A stretch of DNA of 15,398 nt, taken from contig CAMFKC010000009.1 of the NCBI GenBank assembly GCA_945956975.1, forward strand, positions 1-15,398, written 5' to 3'. How positions within the stretch are numbered: position 1 is the stretch's first letter; every line of letters starts with the position of its first letter. Under the pieces are notes generated by a model. The model was not told the DNA's origin. It made no database searches and saw nothing but the letters and a program-made list of their open reading frames with translations. The position numbers and the translations under genes were made by a program. Source of the stretch: an uncultured Methylocystaceae bacterium (lineage in GTDB: Bacteria > Pseudomonadota > Alphaproteobacteria > Rhizobiales > Beijerinckiaceae). This document shows positions 6,109-13,995 of the stretch, in pieces.

Positions 6109-6990
6109 TCACGCGCCGATCTCCTGTTCCACCGCCGCCACCTCTTCGTCGGGCACGCCGAGATAGGCGGCGATGACGCTGGGGTCGCTGCGGATCTGCG
6201 CGGGCGCGCCGTCGGCGATCTTGCGGCCGTAGTCGAGCACCACGACGTGGTCGGAGATTTCCATCACCACGCTCATGTCGTGCTCGATAAGCAGAAGCGA
6301 GGTTCCGTCGGCGCGGATCGAGCGCAGCAGGGCGTTGAGGTCGGCGGATTCCTTCGGGTTGAGGCCGGCGGCCGGCTCGTCGAGGCAGAGCAGCACGGGA
6401 TCGGCGCACATGGCGCGCGCGATTTCGAGACGGCGCTGGTCGCCGTAGGGTAGGGCGCCTGCGGGATCGTCGGCGCGCCTGGTAAGGCCGATGCGGTCGA
6501 GCCACATCCGCGCCTTGTCTTTCGCCGCCTGCTCTGCGGCGCGGAAGGAGGGCGCGCCGACGAGGCCGGCGAGCGAGAAGAGCGAGGCCCGCATCAGCGG
6601 CTTGTGCTGCGCGACGACGAGGTTTTCCAGCGCCGTCATGCCGGCGAAGAGGCGGATGTTCTGGAAGGTACGCGCGACACGCGCCTCCCGCGTGATCTCG
6701 TGATCGGGCATCCGCTCGAGCAGGTAGAGCCCGCCGCCGCCGCGCGCGCCCGAGCGCGTGAGCGCATCGAGCCTGGCGCCGTCGATGGCGCCTTGCGGCG
6801 ACATGGCGATGCGGCCGGACGTCGGCTTGTAGAAGCCGGTGATGCAATTGAAGACGGTGGTCTTGCCGGCGCCATTCGGCCCGATCAGCGCGGTGATGTC
6901 GCCGCGCCGCACGTCGAAGGAGAGATCGTCGACGGCCATCAGGCCGCCGAAGCGCATGGAGAGGTGTTCGACGCGAAGCAGCGTTGTCAC
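6109..6990 (-). CDS. livG: LivG, branched-chain amino acid ABC transporter ATP-binding protein
   Basis: This 293-residue ATPase is the partner of LivF. Walker A is GPNGAGKTT (residues 37-45), followed by VFNCITGFYKPTSG, which is characteristic of LivG. The signature has the LivG form LPYGDQRRLE (180-189), Walker B is VLLCLDEP (199-206) and the switch histidine is His237 in LLIEHDMS. Residues of about 64-100 form an insertion ending in LLERMPDHEI, a form I associate with Hyphomicrobiales LivG rather than with a defect. The start is a GTG at 6990, with GGGAGG about 10-12 bases upstream in the edge of a repeat. It is separated from livM by 145 bp. Confidence 0.95.
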   Translation of the reverse strand: MTTLLRVEHLSMRFGGLMAVDDLSFDVRRGDITALIGPNGAGKTTVFNCITGFYKPTSGRIAMSPQGAIDGARLDALTRSGARGGGGLYLLERMPDHEITREARVARTFQNIRLFAGMTALENLVVAQHKPLMRASLFSLAGLVGAPSFRAAEQAAKDKARMWLDRIGLTRRADDPAGALPYGDQRRLEIARAMCADPVLLCLDEPAAGLNPKESADLNALLRSIRADGTSLLLIEHDMSVVMEISDHVVVLDYGRKIADGAPAQIRSDPSVIAAYLGVPDEEVAAVEQEIGA

Positions 6991-7009
6991 GGCGCGGCCC
7001 CCTCCCTAT

Positions 7010-7108
7010 CCCTCCCCCGCTTCGCGGGAGAGGGAACGGCGCGCATTCGGGGCCATGATGTTTGACGAAAGCCGGAATCTGCTCCCTCTCCCGCGAAGCG
7101 GGGGAGGG
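7010..7108. repeat. Inverted pair of identical 25-bp CCCTCYCCCGC palindromes between livM and livG
   Basis: Copy one (7010-7034) has arms CCCTCCCCCGC and GCGGGAGAGGG around TTC, with one mismatched pair. Copy two (7084-7108) is its exact reverse complement, and the match extends one more base inward (7035 with 7083). The 26-bp perfect inverted repeat is separated by 47 bp that show no gene. The arrangement is that of a paired extragenic palindrome. It occupies most of the 145-bp gap between livM and livG. Confidence 0.85.
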
Positions 7109-7135
7109 CGGGGAAGTGGGCCTGGCGCATGGCCA

Positions 7136-8541
7136 TCACCCGCGCCCTTCCTGCACGAGATCGGCGGAGATGGCGCGGCGCTCGCCGAGGAAGATCGTGG
7201 GTGAGCGCGAGGAGACGAAGCCGCGCGGACGCCAGTTCATCATCACGACCATGGCGAGGCCGACGAGCAGCATGCGGTATTGCGTGGGATCGAAATTGTC
7301 GCCGAAGACCTGCTTGAGGAAGTCGAGCTCGCGCAGCAGTTCCGAGCCGCCGACGATGGCGATGGCGGCTGCTGCAACGCCGATCTGCGAGCCGCGCCCG
7401 CCGAGCACGACGATGGCCAAAATCGTCGCGCTCTCGACGAAGTTGAAGCTCGAGGGCGAGACAAAACCCTGACGCACGGCGAAGAAGGCGCCGGCGAAGC
7501 CGCCGAACATCGCGCCCAACGAGAAGGCGGTGAGCTTGATCTTGGTCGTGTCGAGGCCGAGCGAGCGGCAGGCGATCTCGTCTTCGCGGAGCGCCTCCCA
7601 AGCGCGCCCGATCGGCAGGCGGCGCAGGCGCAGCGTCACGAGGTTGGTGACCAGCGCGAGGATGAGGATGAGATAGTAGAGGAAGACGACGCGATGGATG
7701 GGCGAGAAGGGGATGCCGAACCAGGCCGCGAAACCCTTGGGGCCCGCGACGAAAGGCAGGCCGAAGAAAGTCACGCGCGGGATCGAGGCGATGCCGGCGT
7801 CGCCGTTGGTCAGCGCGGAGAAGTTCACCAGCACGACGCGGATGATCTCGCCGAAGGCGAGCGTGACGATCGCGAGATAGTCGCCGCGCAGGCGCAGCAC
7901 GGGAAAGCCGAGCAATATGCCCCAAAAGGCCGCAAGAATGCCGGCCAGCGGCAGGCAAAGCCAGAAGGAGACGCCGTAGTTGGTAGCGAGCAGCGCGTAG
8001 GCGTAGGCGCCGACGGCGTAAAAGGCGACGTAGCCGAGATCGAGCAGGCCGGCGAGACCGACGACGATGTTCAGGCCCCAGCCGAGCATGACGTAGATGA
8101 GGATCTGGATACCGTAATTGTCGATCCACTTCAGCGCGCCGGAGGGGCCGAGCGTCAGCAGCACGATGAAGGGCCAGGCGACGATGATGCCGAGGCCGAA
8201 GGCGGCGAAGGCCTTTGTTGCAGTTCTTGCGCCGGCGGATGGCGCTTCTGCTGCTGTCGGTTTCGGGCGGGCCGCGCGCGCCGGCGCCAGCGCGAAGACG
8301 AGGCGGATGAGGAAGGCGCCGAGCGCGGCGAACAGCATCCACGACCAGCGCGGTTGAAGCACGAGCTTGTTGGAGAAGTCGGGCTCGGCGCGCAGCGCGA
8401 GAATCGGAAAGGCGAGGGCGCCGGCTATGAGCCCGTAACGGGCTGCGTCGGCCAGAGCCGGGGCCACCGGCTTCCAGCCGGCATTCGGGCCATTGCCGGG
8501 CCGGCCGGAGGCCGGCGGTCCCGGCTGCGTGGCGCCAGCCA

Positions 8542-8542
<1 letters not shown>
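7136..8542 (-). CDS. livM: LivM, branched-chain amino acid ABC transporter permease
   Basis: This 468-residue inner-membrane permease pairs with LivH. Residues of about 35-90 hold N-terminal hydrophobic segments (DUF3382-like), and the core from about 112 has many more. Core hallmarks are GWGLNIVVGLAGLLDLGYVA (154-173), the GDYLAIVTLAFGEIIR segment and ALREDEIACRSLGLDTTKIK, the cytoplasmic coupling loop. The C-terminus PRGFVSSRSPTIFLGERRAI is usual in Hyphomicrobiales. I choose the ATG at 8542, which overlaps the livH stop by one base (TGATG) and has GGAG 8 bases upstream; a GTG at 8545 is possible. Residues 7-28, rich in Pro and Gly, are encoded by a palindromic repeat. Confidence 0.93.
8460..8522. 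repeat. 63-bp GGACC-type inverted pair inside the livM coding sequence
   Basis: Arms of 23 bp at 8460-8482 and 8500-8522 are inverted copies matching at 19 of 23 positions, separated by 17 bp. On the minus strand the outer edge reads GGGACC followed by the palindrome GCCGGCC-TCC-GGCCGGC; the other arm has the GCCGGCT-GGA-AGCCGGT form. Size and plan equal those of the element at 5257-5318. It is read in frame as livM residues 7-28 (about P-G-P-P-A-S-G-R ... G-W-K-P-V-A-P). Confidence 0.7.
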
Positions 8543-9459
<917 letters not shown>

Positions 9460-9809
9460 GCGCCGGTTTCGTCCCTCTTTGCGCGCCTGATGAAGGGGCG
9501 GAATCGCCGCGCAGCGGCCACGAGTCAAGCTAGCAAGCGCCATGCCGCGCCGCAAATCCGGGTAAATCCCATCGCGGCGGCCAAGCCTATTGCGCGCAGT
9601 CGAATAAATGTTATGCTTCATACCTATTCGGCGTGAAGACCGAACCGGAGGGACGTCCAGACGTCCGACATGCGTGTGCAAACGCTGGCCGAGCGAACGG
9701 CCGGCTGTTAGCCTCCGCCCGAACCGCGCGAGCGGCGAAGGCGGGGAATGCGGTCGACGACGCTTCTCCGGACAAGAAGAGAAACGAAACTCGCCGAGGG
9801 AGCGACACC
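9460..9809. promoter_or_regulatory. Divergent control region between livH and the Tat-type binding protein gene
   Basis: This 350-bp stretch has no supported gene. Toward livH, CTTGACT is present on the minus strand (-35 candidate 9523-9528) but the -10 region 17 bp on, GATTCC, is poor. Toward the binding protein, TTGCGC (9590-9595) and TATGCT (9612-9617) with a 16-bp spacer form a weak promoter that would leave a leader of about 185 nt. Inside that leader is a 16-bp site, GGACGTC-CA-GACGTCC (9651-9666), which is both an inverted repeat and a near-tandem repeat of GACGTCC, and so a candidate operator. The promoter calls are tentative. Confidence 0.4.
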
Positions 9810-11021
9810 ATGGATCGTAGACATTTCCTTGCAGGCACGGCCGCGTTCGGCGCGTCCACCAGCATGCTGACCTCGCGCCTCGCCGCGCAGGGCAAGCCGC
9901 TGAAGATCGGCATCATGAACGACCTCTCCGGTCCCTATTCGGGCGACCAGGGCGTCGGCTCCAAGATCGCCGCCGACATGGCCATTTCCGACTGGGCCTC
10001 GAAGCTCGGCGTGCAGGTCGAGACGATCATCGCCGACCACCAGAACAAACCAGACATCGGCGCCGGCATCGCCCGCAAGTGGTACGACACCGAAGGCGTG
10101 GACGTGATCATGGACCTGCCCAATTCGGCGGTCGCGCTCGCCGTCGTCGCCGTGGCGAAGGAAAAGAACAAGGCCGTGATCGGTTCGGGCGCGGGCTCCT
10201 CCGTGCTGACCGGGCCGATGTGCTCGCCGAACTTCGTGCACTGGACCTACGACACCTACGTGCTCGGCAATTCGCTCGGCAAGGCGCTGACGGGCGAGGG
10301 CGCGAAGACCTGGTACTTCATCACCGCGGACTACGCCTTCGGCAAGGATCTCGAGCAGAACTGCGCCAATGCGGTCGTGGCGGCCGGCGGCAAGGTGCTG
10401 GGCGCCGCGCGCCACCCGCTCAACACCGCGGATTTCTCGTCCTTCCTGCTGCAGGCGCAGGCGTCGGGCGCCGACGTCATCGGCTTCGCCAATGCGGGCG
10501 GCGACCTCATCCAGTCGCTGAAGCAGGCGACGGAATTCGGCCTGAAGAAGAAGATGGCCGCGCTCATCCTCGACGTCACCAACCTGCCTTCGCTCGGGCT
10601 GGCCGCCGTGCAGAACGTCACGGTCTGCAAGGGCTTCTACTGGGACCAAAACGACGGCACGCGCGCCTTCGCCACCCGCTATCAGGCGGCCCATCCGCAG
10701 AAGGCCAAGCCGAACGACATGCATGCGGGCATGTACGCCTCCACGCTGCATCTGATGAAGGCGCTGGCGCAGACCAAGAGCGGCGCCGATGGCGTCAAGC
10801 TGATCGACGCCATGAAGGCAATCCCGACCGACGACGCCCTGTTCGGCAAGGGCACGATCCGCGCCGATGGCCGCCACATCCACACCATGTACCTGCTGAC
10901 CACCAAGACGCCCGCCGAATCGAAGGGCGACTGGGACTGGTTCAAGGTGACGGGCACTGTGAAGCCGGAAGACGCCTGGCGTCCGCTGGACAAGGGCGGC
11001 TGCCCCTACATCAAGGCCTGA
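9810..11021 (+). CDS. Branched-chain amino acid-type ABC transporter substrate-binding protein with Tat signal
   Basis: This 403-residue Peripla_BP_6 receptor starts MDRRHFLAGTAAFGASTSML, with a twin-arginine RRHFL motif, a hydrophobic core and a likely cleavage near Leu-Ala-Ala, so it is probably exported folded by the Tat pathway. The mature part begins KPLKIGIMNDLSGPYSGDQG, the family lobe-1 start, and includes WYFITADYAFGKDLEQNC and TADFSSFLLQAQASGADVIG. The ATG at 9810 has GAGGGAG 7 bases upstream; the frame is open upstream to 9633 but that part is arginine-rich and would hide the signal. It is divergent from livH. Relatives serve amino acids or aromatic acids; the ligand is not evident. 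A strong terminator follows. Confidence 0.9.
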   Translation: MDRRHFLAGTAAFGASTSMLTSRLAAQGKPLKIGIMNDLSGPYSGDQGVGSKIAADMAISDWASKLGVQVETIIADHQNKPDIGAGIARKWYDTEGVDVIMDLPNSAVALAVVAVAKEKNKAVIGSGAGSSVLTGPMCSPNFVHWTYDTYVLGNSLGKALTGEGAKTWYFITADYAFGKDLEQNCANAVVAAGGKVLGAARHPLNTADFSSFLLQAQASGADVIGFANAGGDLIQSLKQATEFGLKKKMAALILDVTNLPSLGLAAVQNVTVCKGFYWDQNDGTRAFATRYQAAHPQKAKPNDMHAGMYASTLHLMKALAQTKSGADGVKLIDAMKAIPTDDALFGKGTIRADGRHIHTMYLLTTKTPAESKGDWDWFKVTGTVKPEDAWRPLDKGGCPYIKA

Positions 11022-11051
11022 TCCGCGGGAGCCGGCCGCGCCGACGAAAAG

Positions 11052-11085
11052 AAATGCCCGGGAGATTTCCCGGGCATTTTTGTTT
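11052..11085. terminator. Bidirectional rho-independent terminator between convergent genes
   Basis: A perfect 12-bp stem, AAATGCCCGGGA (11052-11063) with TCCCGGGCATTT (11068-11079), has a GATT loop and is followed by TTGTTT on the plus strand. On the minus strand the stem is followed by CTTTTC, so it can also stop the hydrolase gene that ends at 11112. It is the clearest terminator in the window. Confidence 0.92.
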
Positions 11086-11111
11086 CACGGCAGCGCGCTC
11101 GGGCGCGGCGA

Positions 11112-12227
11112 TCAAGCCTTGCCGGACTTCTTTTTCGCGGCCTTGCCGGCAGGCTTCTTCACGGCCTTCTTCGAAACCTTCTTCGCCGCCTTCGCGGCGG
11201 GCTTCTTCGCGGCCGTCTTCTTCGCCGCCGGCTTCTTTGCAGCCTTCTTCGGGGCGGGCTTCTTCGCCGCTTTTACCACCGCCTTCTTCGCGGCTTTCTT
11301 CGCAACCTTCTTCGCGGCTTTCTTGCCGGCCTTCTTTGCCGCCGTCTTGGCCGGGCGCGCCGCGGGGCGGGCCTTTTCCGCCTTCTTCTCGGGCTTCTTG
11401 GCCGCCTGCTTGCGGCTGGGGAAGCTCTTGGGCCGCGACGGCTTGGCGGGGGCGGTCAGGAAGTCGATCACCGCCTTGTTGAAGGCGTGCGTCGCCTCGA
11501 TGTTCGACAGATGGGCGGCGTCCAGCTCCACCAGCCGCGCGCCGGGGATGGCCGCGGCGATGGCCTTGCCGGCCTCCGGCGGGGTGGCCGGATCATGCTT
11601 GCCGATGATGACCAGCACCTGGTTGCGGATGTTGCGGATGGCGTCGCGCAGGTCGAGGTCGCGTAGCGCGGCCATGCAGGCGGCATAGCCCTCCGCCGGC
11701 GTCTTCTCGAAGGCCGCCTTGATGCGGGCGATGGCTTCCGGCGCCTTCTGCTGGAAGTCCTTGGTGAACCAGCGGTCGATGACCGCCTGCGCCAGGGCGC
11801 CGATCCCCTGCTCGCGCACGGTGCGCAGGCGCTCGTTCCAGGTGTCGGCGGAGCCGAACTGGGCGGCGGTATTGGCGAGCACCGCGCGCTCGATCCGCTC
11901 AGGCGCATGGAGCAGGAGCCACTGGCCGACCGCGCCGCCCTTGGAGAGGCCCATCCAGTGCGCCTTCTTGACGCCGAGCGCGTCGAGGATGGCGAGCGCG
12001 TCCTTGCCGAGCTGCTCCAGCGAATAGGGGCCTTCCGGCGCGGCGCTCTGCCCGTGGCCGCGCGAATCGTAGCGCACGATGCGGAAATGCTTCGACAGGG
12101 CGGGAATCTGGTCGTCCCACATGTGCAGGTTCGAGCCCAGCGAATTCGAGATCATCAGCACCGGGGCCTTTTCCGGACCCTCGACCTCGACGTTGAAGGT
12201 TTCATCGCCGATCTTCATTTCAGCCAT
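11112..12227 (-). CDS. pcaD: PcaD-like 3-oxoadipate enol-lactonase with histone-H1-like lysine-rich tail
   Basis: Residues 1-258 are an alpha/beta hydrolase very like PcaD, which opens 3-oxoadipate enol-lactone in the beta-ketoadipate pathway of aromatic breakdown. Visible are SNSLGSNLHMWDDQ, RYDSRGHGQS, the nucleophile Ser95 in GLSKGG (GLSMGG is more usual), Asp212 in GKHDPATPP and His239 in LDAAHLSNIE. Residues 261-371 are a low-complexity tail of KKAAKK, KKPAAKK and KKPAPKK units, about 42 lysines in 111 residues, like bacterial H1/AlgP-type tails; family members are usually about 260 residues. The ATG at 12227 has GGGAG 6 bases upstream. No other pca genes are in view, so substrate is inferred; another lactone hydrolase is possible. 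Confidence 0.8.
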   Translation of the reverse strand: MAEMKIGDETFNVEVEGPEKAPVLMISNSLGSNLHMWDDQIPALSKHFRIVRYDSRGHGQSAAPEGPYSLEQLGKDALAILDALGVKKAHWMGLSKGGAVGQWLLLHAPERIERAVLANTAAQFGSADTWNERLRTVREQGIGALAQAVIDRWFTKDFQQKAPEAIARIKAAFEKTPAEGYAACMAALRDLDLRDAIRNIRNQVLVIIGKHDPATPPEAGKAIAAAIPGARLVELDAAHLSNIEATHAFNKAVIDFLTAPAKPSRPKSFPSRKQAAKKPEKKAEKARPAARPAKTAAKKAGKKAAKKVAKKAAKKAVVKAAKKPAPKKAAKKPAAKKTAAKKPAAKAAKKVSKKAVKKPAGKAAKKKSGKA

Positions 12228-12260
12228 GGCCAGCTCCCGCGCATCTTGAAAGGCTGGCGC

Positions 12261-12288
12261 AGACTAGCGCGCGGATTACAGGCTGCAA
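12261..12288 (-). promoter_or_regulatory. Weak candidate promoter of the H1-tailed hydrolase
   Basis: On the minus strand TTGCAG (12283-12288) and TAGTCT (12261-12266) are separated by 16 bp. Initiation near 12254 would give a leader of about 27 nt that includes the GGGAG ribosome site. The hexamers match the consensus only at four and three positions, so this is a suggestion. Confidence 0.3.
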
Positions 12289-12350
12289 GACGCTTTTCCG
12301 AGGCCCGCCGGCGCGCATGGGACCCATTCGCCGAACTGTACTTTGGCGCC

Positions 12351-12379
12351 CTGCCGTCCGGCGCGGGACGCGCTATATT
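12351..12379 (+). promoter_or_regulatory. Weak candidate promoter of the ATPase/VWA operon
   Basis: TATATT (12374-12379) stands out in GC-rich DNA about 40 bp before the ATPase start; CTGCCG (12351-12356) lies 17 bp upstream as a poor -35. The predicted leader is about 33 nt. It is the only AT-rich hexamer in the gap, which is the main support. Confidence 0.35.
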
Positions 12380-12418
12380 CAGGCCCGCGCGCAGGCGCGC
12401 GCAGGGAGATTTCAAGGA

Positions 12419-13351
12419 ATGGCCGCGAACGCCGGGCCCGCAGCACTGCCCCCATCCATCGATGCGACATTGGAGCTGTTACGCTCGGCCGATTATGTGG
12501 CCGACCGTTCGCTCGCCACCGTCCTGTTCCTGTCGCTGCGGCTCGGGCGTCCGCTGTTCCTCGAGGGGGAGGCCGGCGTCGGCAAGACCGAGATCGCCAA
12601 GGTCCTGTCGCAGACGCTGGGCCGCAAGCTGATCCGCCTGCAGTGCTACGAGGGGCTGGATGCTGCGGCCGCCGTCTACGAATGGAACTACGCGCAACAG
12701 ATGATGGCCATTCGGCTGGCCGAAGCCGCCGGCGATCACGATCGCGCGCAGATCGAGCACGACATCTTCTCGCGCCGCTACTTGATCGAGCGTCCGCTCC
12801 TGAAGGCGCTTGAGCCCTCCGTCGAGGGGCCGCCGGTGTTGCTGATCGACGAGCTCGACCGCACGGACGAGGCTTTCGAGGCGTTCCTTCTCGAAATTCT
12901 CTCCGACTTCCAGATCACCATTCCCGAGCTCGGTACGATCAAGGCCGAGCATGCGCCGATCGTCATCATCACGTCGAACCGCACGCGCGAGATTCACGAT
13001 GCGCTCAAGCGCCGCTGCCTCTATCACTGGGTCGGCTATCCCGACGCGCAGCGCGAGATCGAGATCGTGCGGGCGCGCGCGCCCGATGCGCCGCAAAAGC
13101 TGACGGAAGCGCTCGTGCTGTTCGTGCAGAAGCTGCGTCAGCTCGACCTCTTCAAGTCGCCCGGCGTCGCGGAGACGCTGGACTGGGCTTCTGCGCTGAC
13201 CGAGCTCGACGCGGTCGCGCTCGACCCGAACCTCGTGACCGATACGCTCGGCGTGCTCCTGAAGTACCAGGACGACATCGCCCGCATCGACCAGGCCAAG
13301 GCGTCGGAACTGGTGAACGAGGTGACGGCGGACCTGAAGGCGCGCGTATGA
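12419..13351 (+). CDS. MoxR/CoxD-family AAA+ ATPase
   Basis: This 310-residue cytoplasmic ATPase belongs to the MoxR group (AAA_5), chaperone-like ATPases that work with VWA proteins to mature or remodel enzyme complexes. Walker A is GEAGVGKTE (residues 50-58), Walker B is LLIDELDR (141-148), sensor 1 is Asn187 in IITSNRTR, and LKRRC (196-200) is the probable arginine-finger region. KLIRLQCYEGLDAAAAVYEW is typical of the CoxD-like branch. The ATG at 12419 follows AGGGAG by 10 bases; the frame opens at 12317 but the extension is arginine-rich and unlike the family. The stop overlaps the next start by 4 bp (ATGA). CoxD itself acts on Mo-Cu CO dehydrogenase, but no such genes are in view, so the client is unknown. 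Confidence 0.9.
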   Translation: MAANAGPAALPPSIDATLELLRSADYVADRSLATVLFLSLRLGRPLFLEGEAGVGKTEIAKVLSQTLGRKLIRLQCYEGLDAAAAVYEWNYAQQMMAIRLAEAAGDHDRAQIEHDIFSRRYLIERPLLKALEPSVEGPPVLLIDELDRTDEAFEAFLLEILSDFQITIPELGTIKAEHAPIVIITSNRTREIHDALKRRCLYHWVGYPDAQREIEIVRARAPDAPQKLTEALVLFVQKLRQLDLFKSPGVAETLDWASALTELDAVALDPNLVTDTLGVLLKYQDDIARIDQAKASELVNEVTADLKARV

Positions 13352-13995
13352 GGATTGTCGCGCTCCTCATCGCGCTTGTGGCCGCAGCCCCGGCGCTTGC
13401 CGCGGGCGAATCGGCGCGGAAGCCGGTGAAGTTTGCGCCGGGCAAGACGGCGACGACACTGAAGGGCGTGGTGAAGGGCCATGCGACCGGCAGCTACACG
13501 CTGGACGTCGTGGCGGGACAGGCGCTGCAGATGCTGTTCAAGCCGTCGAACCGCTCCTGCTACTTCAACGCGACGCCGGCGGGGGCCGCCGAAGCGGAAC
13601 ACATCGGCTCGACCTCCGGCAACGAGTTCGGGAAGAACGTGGCGGCCAACGGCGCCTACAGGATCGACGTCTATCTCATGCGCAACGCCGCGCGCCGCAA
13701 CGAAGCCTGCCGCTACCAGCTCTCCATCGAACTGACCGGGGCGCCGGGCGGCGCCAGCGCGGGCGTGTCCGACGAGACGATGCGCGACGTCTGCAAGGGC
13801 TCGACCGCGCAGATGTATGGCGTCGAGCCGCGCAAGGTGACCGCACGCGCCCCGATCCGCAGGGCGCAGGATGGCGGATTCACGCTCGATGGAACGATCG
13901 ACAAGGGCGCGGAAGGCATGAAGAAAATGCGGTGCATCTTCAAGCCCGACCGTACGATCGACCGAGTCATGGCGATGACCCCGGACGGCGAATAA
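13348..13995 (+). CDS. Secreted two-domain protein with PliG-like (lysozyme inhibitor fold) N-terminal domain
   Basis: This 215-residue protein has a clean Sec signal (MRIVALLIALVAAAPALA, cleavage after residue 18). Residues 27-129 follow the pattern of PliG, the periplasmic inhibitor of g-type lysozyme: VKFAPGK, GVVKGHATGSYTLDVVAGQ, then STSGNEF, NGAYRIDVYLMRNAARRNEA and YQLSIEL. Residues 144-212 form a second small domain (VCKGSTAQMYGVEPRKV, DGTIDKGAEGMKKMRCIFK, VMAMTPDGE) that I do not assign. Each domain has two cysteines (71 and 121; 149 and 196), fitting one disulfide each. Its start lies in the end of the ATPase gene and its stop overlaps the VWA start by one base (TAATG). Resemblance to PliG is from pattern memory, and inhibition of lysozyme is not shown. 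Confidence 0.65.
   Translation: MRIVALLIALVAAAPALAAGESARKPVKFAPGKTATTLKGVVKGHATGSYTLDVVAGQALQMLFKPSNRSCYFNATPAGAAEAEHIGSTSGNEFGKNVAANGAYRIDVYLMRNAARRNEACRYQLSIELTGAPGGASAGVSDETMRDVCKGSTAQMYGVEPRKVTARAPIRRAQDGGFTLDGTIDKGAEGMKKMRCIFKPDRTIDRVMAMTPDGE

Noticed and set aside
9633..9809. Upstream extension of the Tat-type receptor reading frame
   Set aside because: The 59 extra residues are Arg/Ala-rich without family similarity and would bury the signal peptide; the ATG at 9810 has a good ribosome site.
10079..11482. Plus-strand open frame of 467 codons overlapping the Tat-type receptor
   Set aside because: It is an arginine-rich out-of-frame shadow that runs through the strong terminator at 11052-11085.
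11080..11688. Plus-strand open frame rich in Phe and Ala across the hydrolase tail
   Set aside because: It is the antisense of the AAG/GCC codons of the lysine-alanine tail; it has no ribosome site and is a composition artefact.
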